Source of the DNA: Desulfurococcaceae archaeon
GTDB taxonomy: Archaea > Thermoproteota > Thermoprotei_A > Sulfolobales > Desulfurococcaceae
Direction: 5' to 3'
Assembly (NCBI GenBank): GCA_023269825.1
Contig: JAGDWI010000001.1
Location: 740,492 to 804,491 of the forward strand
DNA: 64,000 nucleotides
Numbering within the stretch: the first letter of the stretch is position 1; each line of letters begins with the position of its first letter. The notes under the pieces were generated by a model that ran no database searches, was not told the origin of the DNA, and saw only the letters and a list, made by a program, of their open reading frames with translations. Shown here one piece after another: positions 50,023 through 59,142 of the stretch. Made by a program: the position numbers and the translations under genes.

Positions 50023-51975
50023 TTACAGAGTTCTTAGTCTTGGCTCAACTATTCTCTCTATCGCTAATCCTAGTAACACGAATGTCAATGATGTCAGTGA
50101 GAGCATTAATCCTGGTGGAATAATCCACCACCATATATCATACCGGTATTCTGCTCTAGCATCAGCTAGTAGTGAACCCCACGTGGGCCACCCATGTCTA
50201 AGTCCTAGAACACTTAGCCCTGCTTCCGTGAGGATCGCGTCTGGAACTCTAAACACTAACGCCGCAGTAGCGTACATCATTACCTGTGGGAATATGTGTC
50301 TAAATATTATTCTAGTATTTGAGGCCCCAAGTGCTCTAGCGGCTTCAACGTATGGTTCCTCTTTAATGCTTAAAGTCATAGCTCTCACGGTTATCGCTAA
50401 ACCACCCCAACTAAAGATGATTAATATCACTAAGTACAGTAAGATAATATAAAGAGATCTTGCCTCTCCAGTAAAAGATTTCTGCGCAATACTACCTATG
50501 ATTATCATCAACGGGAGAAACGGAATATTGCTAAGTATATCAACAGTTCTCTGTATAGCTTCGTCTACTAAACCTCCATAGTACCCGCTAACTATTCCAG
50601 CTACTACGCCGATCATAACTGATGCTACAGCAGCTACTAAACCTATTAGTAAAGCTATTGGAGTACCATATAATATGACTGACGCTATGTCGATTCCTTT
50701 AGCAGCTGTTCCAAGTATACCGTAGCAACCACCTTTCACAATGAACCCTATTCTCATATTCACTTGCTCCGGTTTAGTAGGTAACCCTGAATAAACTAAG
50801 TTCACTGTAACCTTGTAGTCTCCTTGCAGTGGTTTAAAAGTAACAACTGGATATATTAATTCCGTGGTGGAAGTTATGGTTTCAATGTACTTATTCAACT
50901 TTTCTCTAGCATCCTGCATTCTTGTCCTCAAATCACCTGGAACCCGAGCATCTGGATCCATCGACCACTTGATCGCTTGATCGAGCGAGTTCCTCGCATT
51001 AGTTAAATCATCAACGAAATCTGAGTATGTAGCTAATTGAATGCTACTTAGTAATACTGTGATATTATTAACAGCGTTATTGAGGTTCTCTAATACCACG
51101 CGCCTTGAGAACGTGTCTACATTATCTGATTTCAACGCTGCAAGTAACTCGGATAAAGTGATTTTAAAAGATGATAGAGTTGAATTTTGCTCAGTACTCC
51201 TTAATGTAACACTAACACGGTCTGGTGTAACAAATACTGAGGGCGTGGTCAAATACCTGTTCTCTAATTCAGACCTAATAGTAGTCCTCAATATGGCTGA
51301 AACAGTTGACGTGTGTGACTTATTATACCCAATTATATCCTCGGGTACAGTTATATTGTACTTGGTGAGCATTTCATTTATTAAAGAAGCTAAGTTGAAG
51401 CTTTCTTTACCGGTTTTATACGTTAGCAGTGACCCGCAAGTGATGTTCTCAGCGTATCTTAGTGTTACATGCCATGCTTCAAACACTATTCCATCTGGTC
51501 TCTCCACAACAACTCTTAATTCCGGTGTTACTCTGACTTCTTCACCGTACTGATTCTTATAACATAAGAGCGGTGCGTTTACTTTGATATAAATATCCTG
51601 CGGTAATTTATCGACATCTAGATTATAGTTGAAGGCTTGTTCAGCTGTTAATGCATTGCCTTCAAACAATACTTGATTAGGCTCACTAGTATATGCTTGA
51701 AGTGTTGCTGGTACCTTGTACCCGAAGGAGCTAACCCAGCATGGTGGTGCGACAACTGGATTATCCTCCCAGTATGTCGGAGACTCCCACTTCGTTATAA
51801 AATCAGCTGGTATTATCGTAACCGCTACTATTGACATTGCTATTAAAAATACTAGTAATACTATGGCTACTTTACCTGGAGTCATTCTCCATATTTCTCC
51901 GAAAATAGGTTTTAACGATTGAACTATTTTTATACTTTTTTGTGTTTTAGGATTCGAGCCCGGTGGAACACTCAT
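50023..51975 (-). CDS. Oligopeptide ABC transporter permease (OppC/DppC) with large extracellular insertion
   Basis: 650 residues, more than twice the usual ~300. TM1 (~34-56) is followed by ~370 residues predicted outside the membrane, rich in N-glycosylation sequons and helical in part (SDNVDTFSRRVVLENLNNAVNNITVLLSS...ARNSLDQAIKW), then the normal core from GCYGILGTAAKGIDIASVILYGTPIAL onward, with ARALGASNTRIIFRHIFPQ as the EAA loop and GLSVLGLRHG. The standard GTDxxGRD segment is altered to GTAAKGIDI. The insertion may help capture peptides or contact the receptor. Confidence 0.88.
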   Translation of the reverse strand: MSVPPGSNPKTQKSIKIVQSLKPIFGEIWRMTPGKVAIVLLVFLIAMSIVAVTIIPADFITKWESPTYWEDNPVVAPPCWVSSFGYKVPATLQAYTSEPNQVLFEGNALTAEQAFNYNLDVDKLPQDIYIKVNAPLLCYKNQYGEEVRVTPELRVVVERPDGIVFEAWHVTLRYAENITCGSLLTYKTGKESFNLASLINEMLTKYNITVPEDIIGYNKSHTSTVSAILRTTIRSELENRYLTTPSVFVTPDRVSVTLRSTEQNSTLSSFKITLSELLAALKSDNVDTFSRRVVLENLNNAVNNITVLLSSIQLATYSDFVDDLTNARNSLDQAIKWSMDPDARVPGDLRTRMQDAREKLNKYIETITSTTELIYPVVTFKPLQGDYKVTVNLVYSGLPTKPEQVNMRIGFIVKGGCYGILGTAAKGIDIASVILYGTPIALLIGLVAAVASVMIGVVAGIVSGYYGGLVDEAIQRTVDILSNIPFLPLMIIIGSIAQKSFTGEARSLYIILLYLVILIIFSWGGLAITVRAMTLSIKEEPYVEAARALGASNTRIIFRHIFPQVMMYATAALVFRVPDAILTEAGLSVLGLRHGWPTWGSLLADARAEYRYDIWWWIIPPGLMLSLTSLTFVLLGLAIERIVEPRLRTL

Positions 51976-51983
51976 GTTCTCAC

Positions 51984-53087
51984 CTACTTTACTCTTACTC
52001 TTGGATCTATGATGATGTATAGTATTTCAAGTATGAACCTCGCTATCAAGTATACTCCAACATAGACAACGAATAATCCCATTATGGTTTGCGAATCAGC
52101 TGCGGTTATTGCATTGTAATATAGTGTACCCATACCCGGCCAGTCGAACACTGACTCCGTTATAATCATGCCTCCGAGCGAGGAAGCTAAAGCTAGTATT
52201 ACGTTAGTTAGAACTGGTGCAAGCGATACTCTTAATACATACTTTCTCGTTATATCCTTCTCTGGTAAACCCTTAGCTTTAGCTACAGTAACATAGTCTT
52301 CTCTTACGACTCTCAATAGCATTGCCCGTAATCCATATAACCATGACCCTAGTGACCATATTACGAAAACTGTTATTGGGAGAGTTATATACTTTAATAC
52401 CTCTATGAAGTTCAATAATGGATTATCCCAGAATTTATTGAGAACTGTTGCAACACCTCTGAGACTTGTGGGGAATAAACCTAGCTGATACCCGAAGATC
52501 TGAATAAATATCATTGCAAGCCACCATATTGGAATCGCTGTGAAAATAGCAGCGTAAGCAACTACTAGTCTATCTACTAGTGTACCATGCCTATATGCTA
52601 TCCTTGGAGCTAGTAAAAGAGCAATAATTACTACTATTAATTCACCCACAGTAACAACTATAATTGTCCTAGGCAAAACAGTAGCAATTATCTCGAATAC
52701 ACTTGCAGGTGCTATTGTTGGAACAACATTCGCAACTTCGACTTTATCAGTTTTACCCAGGTCTAAAGTCAAAGCTCGTTTAACTAGATTCCACATTCTT
52801 ACATATGGAGGTATCTCACGGCCCTGCTCATCAATTAATCCATACATTTTTCTATAATATATCGTGAGGTTTTCACGATACTCCCTAATAAAGGAGTCCG
52901 TAACATTCGGATTGCCTCTTCTCAAAGCCATTATTTCTGCATTAACGCTTTCTCTCACTAGAGCATCATATATATCCTTTGAGTAACCAGAACCTTCAAT
53001 TATAGCTGATATAATTACAATAATTAATATGAATGAAAACAATAATATTAATCCACGCCTCGCAATTACTGTGCCTGCACCTGGCAT
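51984..53087 (-). CDS. Oligopeptide ABC transporter permease (OppB/DppB)
   Basis: 367 residues: TM1 ~10-28, a ~100-residue extracellular loop, then five helices. KAKGLPEKDITRKYVLRVSLAPVLTNV is the EAA coupling loop, and ESVFDWPGMGTLYYNAITAADSQTIMGL is the conserved C-terminal motif. ATG 53087 has GGTGA just upstream. It carries its own TATAAAATT and a 14-base palindrome, and follows the receptor gene after a hairpin/T-tract. Confidence 0.9.
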   Translation of the reverse strand: MPGAGTVIARRGLILLFSFILIIVIISAIIEGSGYSKDIYDALVRESVNAEIMALRRGNPNVTDSFIREYRENLTIYYRKMYGLIDEQGREIPPYVRMWNLVKRALTLDLGKTDKVEVANVVPTIAPASVFEIIATVLPRTIIVVTVGELIVVIIALLLAPRIAYRHGTLVDRLVVAYAAIFTAIPIWWLAMIFIQIFGYQLGLFPTSLRGVATVLNKFWDNPLLNFIEVLKYITLPITVFVIWSLGSWLYGLRAMLLRVVREDYVTVAKAKGLPEKDITRKYVLRVSLAPVLTNVILALASSLGGMIITESVFDWPGMGTLYYNAITAADSQTIMGLFVVYVGVYLIARFILEILYIIIDPRVRVK

Positions 53088-53122
53088 TTTTCACCACTCC
53101 CTAGCTGTAATTTTATAGTAAA

Positions 53123-53136
53123 TAACCTTAAGGTTA
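53123..53136. promoter_or_regulatory. 14-base perfect palindrome upstream of oppB
   Basis: TAACCTTAAGGTTA sits five bases upstream of a minus-strand TATA box (TATAAAATT, 53109-53117) and ~36 bases before the oppB start. The placement fits an activator, or a repressor overlapping the BRE, acting on a secondary promoter for the permease genes. Confidence 0.5.
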
Positions 53137-53184
53137 CCGATTAAAAGGTGTTAGAGGGCTTTAAAAAACTTTTACTATGGAACT

Positions 53185-53225
53185 ACCTAGAATTAATATG
53201 AATTATCTAGGTTAAAGGAAAAAAA
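53185..53225 (-). terminator. Hairpin and T7 tract between oppA and oppB
   Basis: On the minus strand a T7 run (53225-53219) follows the receptor stop by about 20 bases, then ACCTAGA...TCTAGGT (53185-53191 with 53206-53212) can form a stem. This would stop most transcripts after the receptor gene and allow high receptor output. Confidence 0.5.
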
Positions 53226-53245
53226 GAAACGTTATTGTATATTTG

Positions 53246-55996
53246 TTATTTCTTCCTAAGCATTAGCACTACTGCAATTAGCACAACGACAACAATAACT
53301 GCAACCAAATATGGCATTATCGAAGGTGCAGGAGCCGGGGTAGTTACCGGAGTAGTTGGAGCCGGCGATGTAGTAGGCGGAGTAGTTGTAGTGGTTGGCG
53401 TCGTGGTTGTAGGTGTTGTAGGCAGAGTAGTTGGAGTCGCCTCGTATTTAGTTGCTACTAGCACTTGCCTCACCACACCGGGTTCTGCAACTTGCTCAGA
53501 TACTCCTATAAGTATCAATGTGTATGGAGTATCTGGTTTCAGGTTCTTTGTTAAATCAGCGGTTAGTTTAACTACGAATGTATCCTCAGCTGCTTTTTCA
53601 CCATATCCTGTTGCAATGATGTTGCCAGCAGGGTCTCTTAATATGTACTTTAATGATAGCGGTGGTAAACCACTCAGTTTCGCTGTGATAGTAGCATCGT
53701 AACCTATTGCTACTTTGTCTTTAACAGGTGACGATAACTGAACGCCCACTATTTCTGTTCTAACAGGGTATCCGAAATACCAGTCACCTTTCTTGAAAGG
53801 ATATGTGGGGTCTCTGAACGCTGTTAACTCTAATATCTGCGCACTGGTATCTAGTTTCGTTAACATGAATGGCCCTTGACTAATCCACGCTAATCCATAT
53901 GTGTTGATCCAGTTTACATCTGCATCTATTCTACTATTCCACTCACTCATACTCATTCTTCCATCAGTTAATTTGTTGACTTTACTCAGTATGTCATTGT
54001 TGTTCTTGTACTTTAGCAACGTGTCTTTCACTAGTGAAACATGTTTAGGTACCACCAAGCTTAAGGTTTCGTAACCAGACCTCCTGTAGAACACCATGTT
54101 TGTTTCGTTTCTCCTATCTAGTACTAGCTCGAAGCTTGCCACATGTACCTCCAGCGGGTTTATCGGTGTTACTACGGCCCATGCACCAATATAGTTTTCA
54201 TCGAAGTGCCAGTAGTCAACGTAGACTGTCATCGTTTTCGCTTGATCATTGAACTCCCAGCCCTTAATAGTATCCATCCAAGGTTTGTTATTAGATGCTA
54301 CTCTGGGCTCTAATGCACTGTAAGCAGGGTCATATGTTATCTCATACCATAATGCAATGTATCCAACAATGTCAGCCATCGTGATCCTCATTCCGTTGTG
54401 CCATTTTGCGTCAATAAACTTACTTAGATCTATAACGACTTTGCTTTTTGCTTTAACACCTGGTCCAACACTCACCCATTCATTCTTATTGACATCCCAT
54501 ACTTTAGCTGTGGGCGGTACATCTAGTTGACCATCTGGACCTGCAGTGAAAACAGCCCATTGCGCTCTAAATGGTATTGGTCTACCGTTAAACGGGTGGT
54601 TCCAAGACGATGGATCATATGTTACACGCTCCCAGTCAACACTGTATACATCTGTAAACCCTCCGAAAACGTTCCACTCGCTGGTAGCCGTCCACACGTA
54701 TAGGTGTCCAACATTCAAAGTGTTTCTGCCTTCAACATACATTTCTCTCATGTTCCATATTCCTCTTAACCCAGCACCAACGTCTAGTGTTACGCCTTTC
54801 ACTTCCTCTCTAACAGGCCAGGTATCGAGTCTAGCGGCAACCCATATTCTAATCGATTCCTGTATGCATAATTCTGTTGCATTTCTATATAGTGCATCTC
54901 TTTCCTCTTTACTCTTGAAGTCTCCAGCATATATTCTCTGAGTTAAATTATCTAAGACATCGTTCTTGTAGTTCCAGAACGAAGTCTCACCCCAGCCAGG
55001 CATGTAGCCAACCCATGGAGCACAGAATTGAGCAATAGTACCACTATCATATTTATCAATACCGCTTTTACCCCAACCAGCAGTATATACATGCCACTCG
55101 AAGTCCTTGGGATCAGTACCATAAATAGTGTCTATCGCTTGAGCGAAAGGTAATTCCCTAGGAGTAGTGTCAAAGCCGAGAAGCTTCAACTCCGCGTTAA
55201 ACATGTAACCGAGATCTCTTCTCTCGTCTTCAGGCCTAATAATTAGTATAACGTTTACTGGTTTACCCTCATATTTCCATACTCCTCCCTCCATTGCTGC
55301 ACCTATATCCTTCATAACTCCCTCTACTATTTGTTTTGCATACGTTGGGTTATACTCGAACTCGTACTTAGCCACTATATCTGCTACCAACGCGTAGTCT
55401 GGGTCATATGGGCTTAAGAACATGTACATTGGTACAGCGAAGCCTCTCATAACCGCGGAAGCGAAAGATGCTCTATCTACAATATAGTTCATCGCTAATC
55501 TAATTTCCCTGAATGCAAATGGGTTAACCCCCTTGCCTGGGAACGCTCCGAACTCTGCAACAGTGTATGTTGTAGCATTTTCCTCCTCATAGTACAAGTT
55601 CACGAGTGCTCTACGCGGTACATTTATGCCTCTCTGCTTCAACTGCGCAATTACATCATCTGCTGTTAATTTCCCAGGTAATCTTTCAATGTGAACGGGT
55701 GCATTGTTCAAAGTTAACTCAATGAGACCCGCGGCCGCGGAGATCAATTTTACTCCTGGAACACCTCTGAGTTGCTCAGCTTGAGCTGGTCTAAGAGAGA
55801 ATAGGTACGCGTCGATTTCTCCTTTAGCCATGACTGTTGGAACATCCGCTATCGCATATCTTCTAGCAATAATTTTATCAACTGCGGGCCCTGGTTGAAC
55901 TGCTTGAGCTTCACTTATAGGTAGTATGGCTAACATCGATAATATTACTCCGATCATTAGTATTAATGGAAATGTATATTTCTTATACCTATTCAA
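53246..55996 (-). CDS. Oligopeptide-binding protein (OppA-like), membrane-anchored
   Basis: 916 residues, longer than bacterial OppA (~540). Signal peptide ~8-31 (FPLILMIGVILSMLAILPISEAQA), an extracellular SBP_bac_5-type domain with the conserved pattern PFAFREIRLAMNYIVDRASFA and LKLLGFDTTPRELPF, further beta-rich domains, then a Thr/Pro stalk (~60 residues) and a C-terminal transmembrane helix ending in RKK. Archaeal receptors with this anchor-stalk layout feed OppBCDF. TTG start supported by GGGTGA six bases upstream. Confidence 0.88.
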   Translation of the reverse strand: MNRYKKYTFPLILMIGVILSMLAILPISEAQAVQPGPAVDKIIARRYAIADVPTVMAKGEIDAYLFSLRPAQAEQLRGVPGVKLISAAAGLIELTLNNAPVHIERLPGKLTADDVIAQLKQRGINVPRRALVNLYYEEENATTYTVAEFGAFPGKGVNPFAFREIRLAMNYIVDRASFASAVMRGFAVPMYMFLSPYDPDYALVADIVAKYEFEYNPTYAKQIVEGVMKDIGAAMEGGVWKYEGKPVNVILIIRPEDERRDLGYMFNAELKLLGFDTTPRELPFAQAIDTIYGTDPKDFEWHVYTAGWGKSGIDKYDSGTIAQFCAPWVGYMPGWGETSFWNYKNDVLDNLTQRIYAGDFKSKEERDALYRNATELCIQESIRIWVAARLDTWPVREEVKGVTLDVGAGLRGIWNMREMYVEGRNTLNVGHLYVWTATSEWNVFGGFTDVYSVDWERVTYDPSSWNHPFNGRPIPFRAQWAVFTAGPDGQLDVPPTAKVWDVNKNEWVSVGPGVKAKSKVVIDLSKFIDAKWHNGMRITMADIVGYIALWYEITYDPAYSALEPRVASNNKPWMDTIKGWEFNDQAKTMTVYVDYWHFDENYIGAWAVVTPINPLEVHVASFELVLDRRNETNMVFYRRSGYETLSLVVPKHVSLVKDTLLKYKNNNDILSKVNKLTDGRMSMSEWNSRIDADVNWINTYGLAWISQGPFMLTKLDTSAQILELTAFRDPTYPFKKGDWYFGYPVRTEIVGVQLSSPVKDKVAIGYDATITAKLSGLPPLSLKYILRDPAGNIIATGYGEKAAEDTFVVKLTADLTKNLKPDTPYTLILIGVSEQVAEPGVVRQVLVATKYEATPTTLPTTPTTTTPTTTTTPPTTSPAPTTPVTTPAPAPSIMPYLVAVIVVVVLIAVVLMLRKK

Positions 55997-56078
55997 GACA
56001 TTTCACCCACAATCGTTTAATTTTATATTCCACTGGTATATAAATGTTTTCCAAATAGATTATTCAAGGGAAGAACAC
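55997..56078. promoter_or_regulatory. Bidirectional promoter, oppA-like / small membrane protein
   Basis: GGTATATAAATG (56035-56046) is a near-symmetric TATA element between two divergent TTG-started genes. On the minus strand GAATATAAAATT is a second TATA candidate nearer to the receptor gene. Confidence 0.5.
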
Positions 56079-56582
56079 TTGTCCAGTAAACTGTTATTAG
56101 CTGTAGCTGTGACATTAGTAACGCTATCTATCCCTCTAGCTTTCATAGCGAGCATACAAGTAGATGAAATCAATTATTTCACAGCGGAAACAACTCTTAC
56201 ACCAGGGGACTTTAAGTCACTGATACAGATATTTGAAACAGCTGAAATATACAATGGTAAAGTAGTAAACATCACGATAATTAATCTAAGTGGTGAAACC
56301 GCTCTAATTACTGTTTCATGCATGAACGAATCCACAGAGTACGCTATGAAGCCCGGCGACGCATACACTATTAACAGCCCTTATACTCCTTGCACATTGT
56401 CGTCTAAGAACACTTCATCCCGATTAAGAATAACACTAGTAAACACTGTGGAAACAATGCCGTATAAGTGGTTAACGGTGATCTCCCTAAGTTTCTTCAT
56501 CGCTGGAACATCTCTAATGATGACATATGTCGCCTATAGAGTAAGCGAAAAAACAATGGAAAAGAATAGTGAATCAAATTAA
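56079..56582 (+). CDS. Small two-helix membrane protein, unknown
   Basis: 167 residues from TTG 56079, with AGGG eight bases upstream; the frame opens at 55926 but that part lies inside the divergent receptor gene and looks non-coding. Transmembrane helix ~4-26, an extracellular beta-rich domain of ~95 residues with N-glycosylation sequons and two cysteines (SCMNES, TPCTLSS) that may form a disulfide, and a second helix ~130-155. Not recognised. Its 3' end overlaps the convergent gene by 86 bases. Confidence 0.55.
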   Translation: MSSKLLLAVAVTLVTLSIPLAFIASIQVDEINYFTAETTLTPGDFKSLIQIFETAEIYNGKVVNITIINLSGETALITVSCMNESTEYAMKPGDAYTINSPYTPCTLSSKNTSSRLRITLVNTVETMPYKWLTVISLSFFIAGTSLMMTYVAYRVSEKTMEKNSESN

Positions 56583-57465
56583 ACTCGATAAGTCTCGTAT
56601 TTAGTTTCACATTCCCCCTGGCTTGTTTCCTTCGAGGCTTTCTCTTGTGCACTTGCTTCCTACCACATATCTTTACCGCTGAGAGTAAGAGCGAAATATC
56701 GATAACAGCGATAACTACGTATATTAAATTCGATAACCTCAAATACGCTTTACCGTTCTCAACTTTAATCTCGAATAACGGGTAAGCCATTTTCTCCTCC
56801 CTTATTAAAATCTTGGTAACTCCCGAGAACTCGATGCTCATGTTACTGTTTCGTTTGACAACGTATTCCTTGCTTGAAGCTTTTCCATCGACGTAGAGGG
56901 TTTCAAGCAGTGCCTTTAAGTCAGCTGGTTCGCTGTTAATTATGGTTAACACGGGATCAACATAATAGTAGCATAGCTGCACCGTGGTATTGAGCTGCTC
57001 TGCTAGATAGTAAAATAGTATGTAGCATCCATTATGATCCAAAGCGACAGCGTTTGCTGGTATTGGAACATATCCTTTTAAATCAACGTATAATTTAACC
57101 TCTGGAAAAACACTTACATTTAATTCCTCGCTTCTGAATTCCCTAGATGTATTGAATTCAAATAATACGGGAGTATTGTCACTAGTTAAATTGATCCAGG
57201 CAAGTTGCAGAGTAATGTTCCCAACAAGTAATTCAACTAGCGCGTGATCTACATTAATGAATAGAGGTGGTTTAAACCAACCCTCACCACTAATTACAAC
57301 GTAGTAGTCGCTGCTGTGAACATCGTACTCTATCCGCGGTTCATGAACATGTATCACTGGATCCATTGCTAATGCAACGTAAATAACCAACAAGTTCACA
57401 ACAACTATGAACACCGTGAACTTCGCAAAACATTTTCCACGAATTCCTAGTTTCAAGCACTGCAC
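56497..57465 (-). CDS. Two-helix membrane protein with extracellular domain, unknown
   Basis: 322 residues: N-terminal helix ~15-35 (FTVFIVVVNLLVIYVALAM), ~200-residue extracellular beta-rich domain (sequons NIT, NLT, NTS, NVS, NTT), second helix ~245-266, then a strongly basic cytoplasmic tail (GRKQVHKRKPRRKQARGNVK). The last ~28 residues overlap the convergent neighbour. The similar helix-domain-helix plan suggests the two may work together at the cell surface. Confidence 0.5.
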   Translation of the reverse strand: MQCLKLGIRGKCFAKFTVFIVVVNLLVIYVALAMDPVIHVHEPRIEYDVHSSDYYVVISGEGWFKPPLFINVDHALVELLVGNITLQLAWINLTSDNTPVLFEFNTSREFRSEELNVSVFPEVKLYVDLKGYVPIPANAVALDHNGCYILFYYLAEQLNTTVQLCYYYVDPVLTIINSEPADLKALLETLYVDGKASSKEYVVKRNSNMSIEFSGVTKILIREEKMAYPLFEIKVENGKAYLRLSNLIYVVIAVIDISLLLSAVKICGRKQVHKRKPRRKQARGNVKLNTRLIEFNLIHYSFPLFFRLLYRRHMSSLEMFQR

Positions 57466-57554
57466 CTCTACACAGCTACCCGGGAAGCTAATACAGTATA
57501 AACTAATATATCATGGTACTCTAAAATGGTAATCAATGAGAAGAATTACGGGGA

Positions 57555-57639
57555 TGCGGGGGGTGGGATTTGAACCCACGCAGGCCTACGCCATCGGGTC
57601 CTAAACCCGACCCCTTTGACCAAGCTCGGGCACCCCCGC
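57555..57639 (-). tRNA. tRNA-Leu (anticodon UAG)
   Basis: 85 bases folding into a complete cloverleaf: acceptor GCGGGGG/CCCCCGC, anticodon stem-loop TCGGG-TTTAGGA-CCCGA with TAG at 34-36, a type II variable arm (TGGCGTAGGCC region) and T arm GTGGG-TTCAAAT-CCCAC. Discriminator A, CCA not encoded, no intron. It begins four bases after the stop codon of the FAU-1 gene on the same strand. Confidence 0.95.
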
Positions 57640-57643
57640 ACCA

Positions 57644-59080
57644 TTAAATTCTATGATTCTTTAAAGGGTTAAAAACGTAATCACCTGGATTTAGTAGAAT
57701 TCTTTGAGCAGTTCTCTCAGCGTACTCATATAGCTCCCTCGTAATAATGCCTTCTTCGTAGAATTCACGGAGTTCCTCAGTGTCAATAACTTTTACTTCA
57801 CCGCTTGGATATATTACTACATCTAGGATTAAATCATGGTACTTAATCGTGTTTAGTGATATTTCTGGAGGCGTGTTCACGTTAACATATGATCCAATCC
57901 AGTTACCGTCTCTAAAGTAATTGTGTTGGAGAACGGGTTTACTTGAATCTACTACGAGGTAGTCAACATCTCCTGGTTTCTTCTCGACACTTAATCCATC
58001 GTAAATTCCCGGCGATTTAATAAAGCGCTCTAGTACGATGATCAACTTGTTGTCATCAACTTTTACATCTACAACTCTCCCTGGTTGAAGTTTTATTGTT
58101 TCCCCTGTTGGCTTCACGTGTAGAATCTCTATTCTAGGTGATCCCCTGAGTTTCTTAGCAAGGTAGTTTAAAACCCCTTTCTCAGTTCTCTCCCCTTTAC
58201 CGTTAATAGTCGGCGGTAAAACCTCTTCGGCGAAATCAACCAAGTCGCTTAAACCCATGGATTTTAAGCTATGATGTTTACTAATAGTTGATACTACTAG
58301 TCTTCTATACTTATCTAATTCCTCTTTCGCGAGACTCGTTAAACTCATTATTCCTATGTATTCACCACTATGTAGTTTCCTCGGGGACAGGTTCTCTTGT
58401 AGGGTTTGATTAATCATTCTACATTCCTCGATTAGTTTCTCCAGCTCCCTGATCAACTCATCCTTATCCGCGTACTTGGAGCTGCTTCGAAAGTGAACTC
58501 CTAGCCCGGTACCCATTAATTTAGCGGCTGCGATCGCTGATAGTTTCGCCTTAATATCTGCACCGTGAATGTGCTCTGAGAACGTTATTTTGGGTTCTCC
58601 ATATGTGAGAGCAACGTATTTACCAATTAACCTAAAGTTTTTCGTTAGAACAAGTCTATCACCTGGTTTAATTGGGGCTTGTTTAACTCCAACAATGATT
58701 CTTGCTCCAGTGTCTTCTCTACAGGGATATAGTGCTCCTTTAACTTCACCTAAGTCCAATAAGCAGTAATCCCCTTTCTTCTCCACCACGATACCTAAGT
58801 ATATGGAGTGTAGCTCTATTCTTGACTCCCATTTAAACACATACTTTAACTTCTCCACTAATAGGTTGAAAACTCTTCTAGCTTCATCAGGGAAACCAAT
58901 CACTAGTACTTCATCAGGGTTCTCTGTATCCTTAACCGTTACATCGCACGGTGTAGTATCAAAATCTACTCCTAGTCTTTCACGTATTTTATCGCTTACA
59001 TCAACTAATTTGAACCCATTGTCAAGCAAGATCTTCGAGATAGCTGTCGAATATATTCCCCTAACTCTAACGGTTACCAT
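57644..59080 (-). CDS. fau-1: FAU-1 family RNA-binding protein (putative ribonuclease G/E-like, DUF402)
   Basis: 478 residues. N-terminal region (VRVRGIYSTAISKILLDNGFKLVDVSDKIRERLG), an S1-like/OB segment (IYLGIVVEKKGDYCLLDLGEVKGALYP, then GDRLVLTKN) similar to RNase E/G, and C-terminal DUF402 (YFRDGNWIGSYVNVNTPPEISLNTIKYHDLILDVVIYPSGEVKVIDTEEL). FAU-1 binds AU-rich RNA, and archaeal members are proposed to process rRNA. Start ATG with AGAGGAT upstream. A tRNA-Leu gene follows after four bases, so mRNA and tRNA are likely one primary transcript. Confidence 0.88.
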   Translation of the reverse strand: MVTVRVRGIYSTAISKILLDNGFKLVDVSDKIRERLGVDFDTTPCDVTVKDTENPDEVLVIGFPDEARRVFNLLVEKLKYVFKWESRIELHSIYLGIVVEKKGDYCLLDLGEVKGALYPCREDTGARIIVGVKQAPIKPGDRLVLTKNFRLIGKYVALTYGEPKITFSEHIHGADIKAKLSAIAAAKLMGTGLGVHFRSSSKYADKDELIRELEKLIEECRMINQTLQENLSPRKLHSGEYIGIMSLTSLAKEELDKYRRLVVSTISKHHSLKSMGLSDLVDFAEEVLPPTINGKGERTEKGVLNYLAKKLRGSPRIEILHVKPTGETIKLQPGRVVDVKVDDNKLIIVLERFIKSPGIYDGLSVEKKPGDVDYLVVDSSKPVLQHNYFRDGNWIGSYVNVNTPPEISLNTIKYHDLILDVVIYPSGEVKVIDTEELREFYEEGIITRELYEYAERTAQRILLNPGDYVFNPLKNHRI

Positions 59081-59142
59081 GAAAAATCCTCTCGATTTAA
59101 CTAGTGCTCGAAAAACAGTGTTTTACTTAAAAGTACGGAGGC

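Noticed and set aside
51041-51553. Open frame of 170 codons opposite the OppC insertion
   Set aside because: The OppC frame continues through the region into the conserved core and has sequons and correct membrane topology; the opposite frame has no such signals.
53330-53450. Simple GTAGTTGG/GTTGTAGG-type repeats
   Set aside because: They are codons of the Thr/Pro stalk of the peptide receptor, a normal low-complexity linker, not a repeat element. The same holds for 21430-21520.
55926-56078. N-terminal extension of the small membrane protein
   Set aside because: It overlaps the divergent receptor gene's start, is unlike a protein N-terminus, and TTG 56079 with AGGG gives a clean signal-anchor start.
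57540-57560. Integration site of a mobile element at the tRNA-Leu 3' end
   Set aside because: No integrase gene and no direct repeat of the tRNA 3' end was seen downstream; the neighbouring genes are ordinary membrane and housekeeping genes.
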